This document shows positions 40,587-46,774 of a stretch of 46,774 bases of DNA, in pieces. A program made the translations under genes and the position numbers. Source of the DNA: SG8-41 sp029864385 (lineage in GTDB: Bacteria > Pseudomonadota > Gammaproteobacteria > Burkholderiales > SG8-41). Within the stretch, counting starts at the first letter, position 1. Each line of letters begins with the position of its first letter. The notes below the pieces were generated by a model. It made no database searches. It saw only the letters and a list, made by a program, of their open reading frames with translations, and was not told the origin of the DNA. The stretch covers positions 1 to 46,774 of the forward strand of contig JAOTTL010000005.1 of NCBI GenBank assembly GCA_029864385.1, read 5' to 3'.

Positions 40587-41888
40587 ATGACCGTCGCATG
40601 CCGCTCTCGTCGGGAGCCCCGGTGGAGGCAGCGTGGGCAAGCGTTGCTTGCGTTGCTGATGCTGCTTGGCATCGCCCTCTCGGTCTTTGTCTATAACATG
40701 ATCGATCCGGCGCAGGCCTCCGCGCGGCGAGAGGCCCGAACCGAGGCCGCCCTAAGGGATGTGAAGGACGCGCTGATCGGCTGGTCGGTCGCGCGCACGA
40801 GCCCGACCGATGGCCTCAACGCTCGCCCCGGAGAGCTTCCGTGCCCCGACATTAACCCGCTCGACGGATTCGAGGACGGGAACTGCGTCGCAGGAGCGCT
40901 CGGGCGTGTGCCGTGGAAGACTCTGGGAATCCCCGAACCCAAGGATGAAACCGGAGAGCTGCTTTGGTACACGATCGCAGGGCCATTGCGCATCTGGAAC
41001 ACGAATCCGAACCCGATCAACAGCGATACCCAGGGCAATCTGACGGTTTATCAAAACAGCGTTGCGACCTCGCTGACGACCGAGGCCGTGGCAATCGTCT
41101 TCGCGCCCGGCGCGGCCCTCGGCAATCAGAACCGGGATCCCGCCGCAGTTGATACCTGTCCCACGACCGGCACGTTGATCGCACGCAACCGGTGTGCGGC
41201 AAACTATCTGGAAACGGCTGCGACGGTTAACAACGCGACCCTTGGCGGGCCTTTCATCAGCACGCAGTCATCGGGCGCCTTTAATGACAAGCTGCTTGTC
41301 CTCACGAGCGCGGACCTGATGCCAGTGGTCGAGCGCCGAGTCGCCATTGAATTGCGAAAGCTGCTTCAAGACTACAAAGCCAATACTGCGTGCGCCTGTA
41401 CGAACCTGGGCGGAACCGCCGGTTGCTACCCTTATGCCGACTTGAGCGATGGTTTCAGCGATGCGGCTCCGTTCTTCCCCGGCAATGAGAACAACCGGGG
41501 CCGTATTCCGGCCCTGGGCGCGGCACCCTTCGATTGGGGGACCTCGCCATGTGCGTCTCCCGTGCCCAGCATCCCGGCCTGGTTCGTGAACAATGACTGG
41601 AGGTTGGTGGTTTACTACTCCGCGGGTCAGAACTTCCTGGGCCCCGGTGCCTGCGTCACGTGCGTGGATCCGACACTCACGGTGAATGGTGTCGCCGGCA
41701 GCGAGGCGGTTGTTTTAACGCCGGGGCCCTTGCTGAGCGCCGCCCCGCGAGCGCCGGTACCAACCAATGACCCGACGTACTGGCAATACTACTTCCCCAA
41801 TGACTCGGCAAATTACGACCTGAACGACATTTATGTCACCCCTTCCGCCACGGCTTACGCTCGTGATCGCATCTACACCATCCCCTAG
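40587..41888 (+). CDS. Large GspK-like minor pilin without Glu5
   Basis: The 433-residue protein has a prepilin-like N-terminus: a basic leader ending in Gly17, then QALLALLMLLGIALSVFVYN. Position 5 of the mature chain is Ala, not the usual Glu, as in the tip subunit GspK. The ectodomain has several Cys pairs and a 'GELPCPD' motif about 60 residues after the helix. The next pilin has a similar 'GRFPCPA' at the same place, so the two are probably distant paralogues. It begins 7 bp after the MshK-like gene and ends in a perfect palindrome. Whether PilD-type peptidase cleaves it is uncertain. Confidence 0.65.
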   Translation: MTVACRSRREPRWRQRGQALLALLMLLGIALSVFVYNMIDPAQASARREARTEAALRDVKDALIGWSVARTSPTDGLNARPGELPCPDINPLDGFEDGNCVAGALGRVPWKTLGIPEPKDETGELLWYTIAGPLRIWNTNPNPINSDTQGNLTVYQNSVATSLTTEAVAIVFAPGAALGNQNRDPAAVDTCPTTGTLIARNRCAANYLETAATVNNATLGGPFISTQSSGAFNDKLLVLTSADLMPVVERRVAIELRKLLQDYKANTACACTNLGGTAGCYPYADLSDGFSDAAPFFPGNENNRGRIPALGAAPFDWGTSPCASPVPSIPAWFVNNDWRLVVYYSAGQNFLGPGACVTCVDPTLTVNGVAGSEAVVLTPGPLLSAAPRAPVPTNDPTYWQYYFPNDSANYDLNDIYVTPSATAYARDRIYTIP

Positions 41889-41920
41889 GATTTTGCCGGA
41901 CTCCCGTCCGGCAAAATCCT
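41887..41920. repeat. Perfect palindromic element at the minor pilin stop codon
   Basis: AGGATTTTGCCGGAC (41887-41901) and GTCCGGCAAAATCCT (41906-41920) are exact complements around TCCC. The first arm overlaps the TAG stop (41886-41888). It is followed by TAACCGG, not by a T-run. Same family as 34616 and 45500. Confidence 0.85.
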
Positions 41921-42046
41921 TAACCGGCCCTAATGATACGGATTAGCTGCTACCGGGACATGGATACGACTGCGTCCCGTTTGCTCCCTGGCTCCAGGAG
42001 GAGCTGTTTGGGTCAGATTCGTTCGTCTGGCAGGCCCAGGTCAGGA

Positions 42047-42877
42047 ATGCGCCGGCCTAGGCGAATTCCTCGCGGCTTCACTATCATCGAGCTCGCCGTG
42101 ACGATGGTCGTCATCGCGATCCTGCTGGGCAGCATCCTGGTGCCGCTCAACACCCAGGTCGAGAGCCGCAAATACGACGAGACCCAGCGCGTCCTCGAGC
42201 GGGCGCGCGAGGCGCTGCTCGGGTTCGCCGCAGCGAATGGGCGGTTCCCCTGCCCGGCATCCGCAACCAGCAACGGGGCGGAACATGTCGTGTCCGTCGC
42301 GCTCGGCACTTGCGACCCGACCGTGAGCGCGCCGCCCGTTAACGCCGGATTCCTGCCGGCGGCCACTCTCGGACTGGCGCCGGTGGATGGCCAGGGTTAC
42401 GCGGTCGACGCCTGGGGCCTCACCCCCTACAACCGCATCCGTTATGCGGTATCCAGCCAGACGGTCAACGGCGTCGCGAATCCGTTCACCGCCTTGCCCA
42501 ATCCTCCGACCAATACGACTGGCATGCGGGCTGCCGGCATGGCGAACATTTCCGGCGCGGCGCTGCTCCACGTGTGTAGCAGCGGAGCGTCTCCACCCGT
42601 AGTTGCGGGCAGCGTTTGCAGCGTGCCGGCGAATGTGAATACCCTGACCACAAACGCGGTTGTGGTCATCTGGTCGGTCGGTCCGAACGCCGCCACGACA
42701 GGCGGTCTCAGCACCGATGAGGCGGAGAACCCGAATCCGGTGGGCGGGAGTAACGACCGTATCTTCGTGAGCAAGACCCGCTCCGGCGGGACGGCCGGCG
42801 AGTTCGACGACAGCGTGACCTGGATCAGCTCCGCGACCGTTTTTAACCGGTTGATTCAGGCGGGCCAGCTGCCCTGA
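42047..42877 (+). CDS. Type IV minor pilin / pseudopilin
   Basis: This prepilin has the classical class III signal: basic leader, cleavage after Gly10, then FTIIELAVTMVVIAILLGS with Glu5. The ATG at 42047 gives a 10-residue leader and a 276-residue protein. An alternative TTG at 42008 has a far better ribosome-binding site (AGGAGGAG at 41996-42003) and would give a 23-residue leader; either is acceptable. The ectodomain has a 'GRFPCPA' motif and a C-terminal region with four Cys. It lies between a palindrome and a heptamer repeat and converges with the histidine kinase gene. Confidence 0.75.
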   Translation: MRRPRRIPRGFTIIELAVTMVVIAILLGSILVPLNTQVESRKYDETQRVLERAREALLGFAAANGRFPCPASATSNGAEHVVSVALGTCDPTVSAPPVNAGFLPAATLGLAPVDGQGYAVDAWGLTPYNRIRYAVSSQTVNGVANPFTALPNPPTNTTGMRAAGMANISGAALLHVCSSGASPPVVAGSVCSVPANVNTLTTNAVVVIWSVGPNAATTGGLSTDEAENPNPVGGSNDRIFVSKTRSGGTAGEFDDSVTWISSATVFNRLIQAGQLP

Positions 42878-42881
42878 CCTA

Positions 42882-42961
42882 CGTTCCGAGTTCCGGGTTC
42901 CGCGTTCGGGGTTCCGGGTTCAATGATCCCAACCCCGAACTTTGAACTTTGAACCTTGAAC
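42882..42961. repeat. Heptamer-phased inverted repeat between convergent pilin and kinase genes
   Basis: The left arm (42882-42923) has CGTTCCG, AGTTCCG, GGTTCCG, CGTTCGG, GGTTCCG, GGTTCAA. The right arm (42934-42961) has CCCGAAC, TTTGAAC, TTTGAAC, CTTGAAC. The spacer is only about 10 bp, so a strong hairpin is expected. Between convergent genes it could end transcription from both sides. Confidence 0.85.
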
Positions 42962-42978
42962 GTAAAAGCGGGGCGGCG

Positions 42979-44733
42979 TTACTCCGCGCCACTTTCACGT
43001 GTCAGCACGAAGCAGATCATTCCCGGTTCATTCGCGGCGAGCACCAGCCGATAGCCGGCGTCGGCCGCCTGCTTGGCGGCCTGGAACAGCCCGATGCCGA
43101 GCCCGGTGTGGGATTGCACAGGGTTATCGAACAACTGCTCGGCCACGTTGTTGGCAATGGCCGCGCCGTTATCGCATACCGTCAGGGTGCCGCCGCGAGC
43201 CACCGAAAGCGTGACGCGCACCTGCAGGGTCGAAAGGTCGGCCGACTTGGCCAGCGCGTTCTCGATGAGGTTGTCCGCAACGCTGTCGAACAACTCCAAT
43301 GGCAGCTTGAGATCCTTCGCGGGCCCATCGACGTGGAACTGGATCTTGCGCCCGGTGAAGCGTTGCAGCAGGCCTTCCCACCAGCTCGCCGCTTCCACCA
43401 TGCTCGAGTCCGTTTGCTGCGGCGAGCGCAGCTTGTCCAGCGTCACGTTCAGCCGCTGGGTGATCTGCGGCAGCTGCCGCTGCATGAGCGCCTGCAGCCC
43501 CTGCGCCTGCTCGGCGCTGCTCGACTCGACCGCGGCGCAAAGCGAGCGCAGCGATTGCAGGAGGTTCTTCACGTCGTGCGTCAGCCTGGCGCCCGTTTCA
43601 TGGATTGCCTGCGTATAGGCGCTTTGCCGCTGGATCTGCTCGCGACGCTTGGCGTCGTAGAAGTGCCCCACCATCTGCGTGAGCAGCTTGAGATGCAACA
43701 GCACCGCCGGGGACAGCGACCAGCCCGTGTAGATGCGCAATCGCAGGTCGTGGAACGAGAGGTCGGCAAAGAACTCCGATTTTTCTCCGAACTCCCCCTG
43801 GCCAAGGCGCGCTTCCCATTCCAGGCCGCTGACCCACGGCAGCTCCAGAATGTGCTCGAGCGCCAGCGCCAGGAAGCGCTGGGGCTGCGTCTCGTTCTCG
43901 GCCAGATCGGCCAGCTGCTGCACCCAGTGTTCGAACGGCAGCCCCAGGCTCATGAAGTAGCGCGACAGGATATGGCCGAGCCCGACGAAGCCGCTGTGCG
44001 GATTCCAGAGCCAGGACATGGCGATCAGCAGCAGCGCGATCGCAAACAACGTCTGCGCGAGAGCCAGCGGGTAATTGCCGTGGCTGACCTGCTTGACGAC
44101 GAAGCTGCCCAGCACCAGCGCGGCGACCAGCAGGAACAGGATCAGGCTGTAGAAGAGGTCTACCGCGAGCGGGAGCACACTGCGGGGCGACTCGACGCGC
44201 GTCAGCACGATCGCCAGGGGCAACAGCGGCAAGCCGAACTGCACCAGCAGCACCAGCGCATCCTCGAGGCTTTGGCCGACGAACAGATGCGGCACCACCC
44301 AGATCAGCAGCAACGACAGCAAATAGATCGCCGCGAGCAGCGACACCAGGCGTTGCCGGCGTTCCGCTATGCCCGGCACGGATCCACCGATCAACCCGAA
44401 GAGCACGGCGAGCCAGACCGCCATCAGCCACCAGTTGTTCCAGGCGGCAAGCAGAAAACCGACGATGACCACCAGGAACGCATAGCGCGGCTCGATGTTG
44501 CGCTCGCCGCGCCACAGCGGCTGCCAGATCAGGAACAGGCCCAGATGCGCGAGCAAAAACGCGCGGGGCCCCCAGTCGTCGATGCCCCACGCGAGCGCGG
44601 CGTGCAGGGCGAGCAGCATCAAACCCATCCACACATGCGGACGGGCGGCGACCGCGCGGCCGTTCGTGCGGACGGCCGCCGCGGCTGACGGCGGCACTGT
44701 TTCGCTATACTGTCGGGAACCCATGGTGATCAT
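42979..44733 (-). CDS. Membrane histidine kinase of the HDxKN type (PrsK-like core)
   Basis: The 584-residue sensor has about eight membrane helices (residues 36-245), a cytoplasmic linker (about 250-370), a phospho-acceptor region with His386 in 'LTHDVKNLLQSL' (HDxKN form, as in PrsK), and an ATPase domain with N-box 'NLIENALAKS', G1 'DNGAAI' (Asp521) and G2 'GLGIGLF' (544-550). There is no receiver domain. The ATG at 44733 lies 7 bp from the divergent permease start; longer frames would run antisense to that gene. The PrsR-like regulator at 28176, with no other kinase in the window, is the likely partner. The multi-helix sensor suggests a membrane or lipid-soluble signal. Confidence 0.8.
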   Translation of the reverse strand: MITMGSRQYSETVPPSAAAAVRTNGRAVAARPHVWMGLMLLALHAALAWGIDDWGPRAFLLAHLGLFLIWQPLWRGERNIEPRYAFLVVIVGFLLAAWNNWWLMAVWLAVLFGLIGGSVPGIAERRQRLVSLLAAIYLLSLLLIWVVPHLFVGQSLEDALVLLVQFGLPLLPLAIVLTRVESPRSVLPLAVDLFYSLILFLLVAALVLGSFVVKQVSHGNYPLALAQTLFAIALLLIAMSWLWNPHSGFVGLGHILSRYFMSLGLPFEHWVQQLADLAENETQPQRFLALALEHILELPWVSGLEWEARLGQGEFGEKSEFFADLSFHDLRLRIYTGWSLSPAVLLHLKLLTQMVGHFYDAKRREQIQRQSAYTQAIHETGARLTHDVKNLLQSLRSLCAAVESSSAEQAQGLQALMQRQLPQITQRLNVTLDKLRSPQQTDSSMVEAASWWEGLLQRFTGRKIQFHVDGPAKDLKLPLELFDSVADNLIENALAKSADLSTLQVRVTLSVARGGTLTVCDNGAAIANNVAEQLFDNPVQSHTGLGIGLFQAAKQAADAGYRLVLAANEPGMICFVLTRESGAE

Positions 44734-44739
44734 TTTGGC

Positions 44740-45510
44740 ATGAATTCCAGAATCGCGACTATGGCGCGTTACACGCTCCTCGAGGCGTTGCGGACGCGGT
44801 TTCCAGTCCTCGTGCTCGTCGCGGTCGCGGTGTTGCTGTTGGCGAGCTTTTTTGTCGAGAGCATAGCGGTCACGGAGGGCGCGCGGTTCCAGGCCGCCTT
44901 TTATGCCGCCAGCATGCGTCTGGCGGGCGTTTTCGTCGCAGGGCTGTACGTCCTCGTCAGCATCGCCCGCGAGTTCAATGACAAGGGCTTCGATATCCTG
45001 CTCGCCCTCGATTTGCCGCGCGCGCATTACGTGCTGGGCAAGCTCGCCGGATTTCTCGCGCTGGCGGTCCTGATTGCCGCCGTCGCGAGCCTGCCGCTGG
45101 TCTGGTTTGCGCCCCTCGGAGCAGTCGTGCAGTGGGCGGTTTCGCTCGCTCTCGAGCTTGCCATCGTGGTCACGCTCGCCCTGTTCTGCATGCTGACCTT
45201 CAGCCAACTCGTACCCGCCGCGAGCTTCGTCCTGGCGTTCTACCTCCTCGCGCGGTCGATCACGGCAATCCGCTTGATGGGTACCCACCCCCTCGCGGGC
45301 GCGGACTCGTTGTCGCACCAGGTCATTAGCGGGACGGTCGAGGCGCTGGCGCTTGTGATGCCGGCATTCGACACGTGGACCCAGACTGCGTGGCTGGTCG
45401 ACCAACCGGCCGCATGGGCAAGCCTGCTGCATATCGGCTGGCAAAGCATCGTCTACGTGCTGTTGCTAACGGCGGCGGCGATGTTCGATCTTTACCGGAA
45501 GAATTTTTGA
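44740..45510 (+). CDS. Orphan ABC-2 type permease
   Basis: The 256-residue membrane protein has about six hydrophobic segments and the ABC-2 permease layout, starting 'MARYTLLEALRTRFPVLVLV' in one reading (second ATG at 44761). 'SIAREFNDKGFDILLALDLPR' resembles the cytoplasmic coupling region of such permeases. No ATPase gene is next to it; the only unpaired ATPase in the window is at 27390, the other end of the pilus locus. The first ATG is 7 bp from the kinase start on the opposite strand, so the two promoters must overlap coding sequence. The stop codon lies in a palindromic element. Confidence 0.75.
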   Translation: MNSRIATMARYTLLEALRTRFPVLVLVAVAVLLLASFFVESIAVTEGARFQAAFYAASMRLAGVFVAGLYVLVSIAREFNDKGFDILLALDLPRAHYVLGKLAGFLALAVLIAAVASLPLVWFAPLGAVVQWAVSLALELAIVVTLALFCMLTFSQLVPAASFVLAFYLLARSITAIRLMGTHPLAGADSLSHQVISGTVEALALVMPAFDTWTQTAWLVDQPAAWASLLHIGWQSIVYVLLLTAAAMFDLYRKNF

Positions 45511-45530
45511 GAGCGGGTCTCAAAAATTCT
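45500..45530. repeat. Perfect palindromic element at the permease stop codon
   Basis: AGAATTTTTGAGA (45500-45512) and TCTCAAAAATTCT (45518-45530) are exact complements around GCGGG. The TGA stop (45508-45510) lies inside the first arm. It is followed by TAAGCGGG, similar to the TAACCGG after the element at 41887. No T-run follows. Confidence 0.8.
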
Positions 45531-45545
45531 TAAGCGGGAACCGGA

Positions 45546-46274
45546 ATGAAACGCGGCGAGGAGCGTTCGATCGGCCAGGTCCCAAAGCCGGTGCGAGTGC
45601 TGCTCGCGGCGGCGCTGGTATTGCAAATCGGGTGGCAGGCCCTGCAGCCGAAGCCAATCGCTCGAGCCGAGGCACTCAGCGCGCCCCCAACGGCGGCGAC
45701 GCTGGGCACGCTTGCCTTTGGCGAGCCGATCGCTTTCGCCGCGCTGCTGACGCTCCACCTTCAGGCATTCGACAACCAGCCGGGTATCAGCATCCCGTTC
45801 GCTCAACTGGATTACGGGCGCGTGGGTGAATGGCTCGATGCAATACTCCGGCTCGACCCGGTAAGCCAATATCCCCTGCTCATGGCGGCACAACTCTACG
45901 GGCAGATCCCCGACCCGACGAAACAACGACAGATGTGCGAGTTGGTCCGCCGGCAATTCGAACAGGATCCCAACCGGCGTTGGCGATGGCTCGCGCACTG
46001 CGCCATCATGGCCAAGCACCGGTTGCGCGATACGAGACTTGCTCTGGCCTACGCGGAAGCAATCGCGCGCAGCGCCACGCAGGCGCCAACCTGGGCGCGG
46101 CAGATGCGCATTTTCGTGCTCGAGAACATGGGAGAGGCTGAGGCCGCAGCCATTCTTCTGGGAGGATTACTCGTCAGCGGCGAGGTAACTGACCCTCAGG
46201 AAATCCATTTCCTGACGGAGCGACTAAAGCAGCTGAAAGGTGCCGACAAATCGTCACGGCCGTCGGAAAAATGA
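45546..46274 (+). CDS. Membrane-anchored helical-repeat protein of unknown function
   Basis: The 242-residue protein has one probable N-terminal membrane segment ('VRVLLAAALVLQIGWQAL', about 17-34) and an all-helical remainder that looks like TPR-type repeats ('DPVSQYPLLMAAQLYG', 'WRWLAHCAIMAKHRL', 'RDTRLALAYAEAIAR'). I do not recognise a named family. It lies between the orphan permease and the pilin, 35 bp after the permease stop, so it probably works with the transporter or the pilus. The start ATG at 45546 follows a weak GGAACCGG. Confidence 0.55.
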   Translation: MKRGEERSIGQVPKPVRVLLAAALVLQIGWQALQPKPIARAEALSAPPTAATLGTLAFGEPIAFAALLTLHLQAFDNQPGISIPFAQLDYGRVGEWLDAILRLDPVSQYPLLMAAQLYGQIPDPTKQRQMCELVRRQFEQDPNRRWRWLAHCAIMAKHRLRDTRLALAYAEAIARSATQAPTWARQMRIFVLENMGEAEAAAILLGGLLVSGEVTDPQEIHFLTERLKQLKGADKSSRPSEK

Positions 46275-46463
46275 CACCTCGCCAGCGGGCTGAGCGACAT
46301 CTCTCTAATCTTTAATCATTAATCGGCGCGCCTGCCATTCTGAGACAAAGTGCCCACGGGACGATAAAGCTTCTTTCCATCAATTGGTTAAGCCTTAGCT
46401 CGCAAGCACAGTGGGTTCTTTCACGCTCCCCGGCCCATATTAACCACGATCGAGATGTGAAAC

Positions 46464-46479
46464 TTGGCACATAACTTGC
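46464..46479 (+). promoter_or_regulatory. Sigma-54 promoter of the pilin gene
   Basis: TTGGCACATAACTTGC matches the sigma-54 consensus TGGCAC-N5-TTGC, with GG (46466-46467) and GC (46478-46479) exactly 10 bp apart. Initiation is expected about 12 bp downstream of GC, near 46491, giving a leader of about 27 nt. A perfect palindrome GGCAACGTTGCC (46480-46491) covers the start region. The rest of the 243 bp gap (46275-46517) shows no gene and no enhancer site that I can define. Confidence 0.75.
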
Positions 46480-46517
46480 GGCAACGTTGCCACTCGGATT
46501 TCGTAAAGGAGCGGGTC

Positions 46518-46774
46518 ATGCGTAAACAGCAAGGTTTCACCTTGATCGAGATTGCGATCGTGCTCGTGATCATCGGGCTCCTGCTCGGCGGCGTGTTGAA
46601 AGGCCAGGAACTCATCACCAGCGCCCGCGTGCGTAACCTGATCTCGCAGCAGGACGGCGTCAAGGCCGCCTTCTTCGGCTTCCTGGACCGTTATCGCGCC
46701 TACCCCGGCGACTACAACCAGGCGCAGGCCAACATCCCGAGCTGTGCGGCATGCGCCCAGGGCAATAACAACGG
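46518..46774 (+). CDS. Type IV pilin, N-terminal part (cut by the window end)
   Basis: The frame is open from the ATG at 46518 to the window edge (85 codons). The class III signal is textbook: leader MRKQQG, cleavage, then FTLIEIAIVLVIIGLLLGG with Glu5. The ectodomain begins 'QELITSARVRNLISQQDGVK', and reads 'DRYRAYPGDYNQAQ' before the end. AAAGGAG at 46505-46511 is a strong ribosome-binding site. The strong RBS and own sigma-54 promoter suggest an abundant, major-type pilin of the locus. Confidence 0.9.
   Translation, partial: MRKQQGFTLIEIAIVLVIIGLLLGGVLKGQELITSARVRNLISQQDGVKAAFFGFLDRYRAYPGDYNQAQANIPSCAACAQGNNN

Noticed and set aside
41887..41920. Rho-independent terminator after the minor pilin gene
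   Set aside because: The stem is strong, but no T-run follows and the same element type overlaps stop codons inside the locus.
42949..44688. A 579-residue plus-strand open frame opposite the histidine kinase
   Set aside because: Its composition (Gln/Arg/His-rich) is that of an antisense reading of a GC-rich gene, while the minus strand encodes clear kinase motifs.
44734..45444. N-terminal extension of the histidine kinase across the permease gene
   Set aside because: The extension is antisense to a credible membrane permease and contains no recognisable domain.

Overview
The window is a GC-rich bacterial chromosome segment, almost certainly from a betaproteobacterium. The order murA-his genes-tat genes, the Mla lipid-transport operon next to murA and ibaG, and petABC followed by sspA and sspB are all arrangements typical of that class. 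The species cannot be named from sequence alone. The window opens inside a lipoprotein gene and closes inside a type IV pilin gene.

Layout. (1) 1-5132, minus strand: a Gld-type ABC exporter operon (ATPase, permease, GldG-like protein, DUF4340 protein, start of a lipoprotein). (2) 5382-9549, minus: tRNA-Thr(UGU), the sspB and sspA regulators, and the cytochrome bc1 complex (petC, petB, petA). (3) 9921-11084, plus: a membrane-anchored HtrA/DegS-type protease, the only plus-strand gene in the first 25 kb. (4) 11109-20926, minus: tatC, tatB, tatA, then the histidine cluster hisE-I-F-A-H-B-C-D-G (named from the 3' end), then murA and ibaG. hisG has lost its whole centre. (5) 21012-25799, minus: a YadGH-like ABC exporter and mlaB-C-D-E-F, with no mlaA between mlaD and mlaC. 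(6) 25931-27131, plus: the collapsed remnant of a luciferase-like monooxygenase gene and a small NAD-dependent epimerase. (7) 27390-46774: an MSHA-like type IV pilus locus.

The pilus locus holds an ExeA/MshM-type ATPase with a SPOR domain, an MshL secretin, MshN, an MshE motor ATPase with a c-di-GMP-binding MshEN domain, an MshG platform protein, three inner-membrane or periplasmic assembly proteins, a GspK-like minor pilin, a second minor pilin and a major-type pilin behind a near-perfect sigma-54 promoter. Around this core sit an orphan ABC ATPase and a PrsR-like sigma-54 response regulator on the left, and an HDxKN-type histidine kinase and an orphan ABC-2 permease on the right. I infer that the outer pair forms one transporter and the inner pair one two-component system acting on the pilin promoter.

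A second theme is repeats at gene junctions. At least ten intergenic gaps hold short tandem repeats, mostly phased at 7 bp and usually built as two arms in opposite orientation around a short spacer, so each could fold into a long imperfect hairpin. The repeated word differs between sites while the phase and architecture stay the same. Several arms run into stop codons or abut start codons, and one encodes the C-terminal tail of HisA. A different family of compact 13-16 bp palindromes overlaps the stop codons of three genes, all in the pilus locus.
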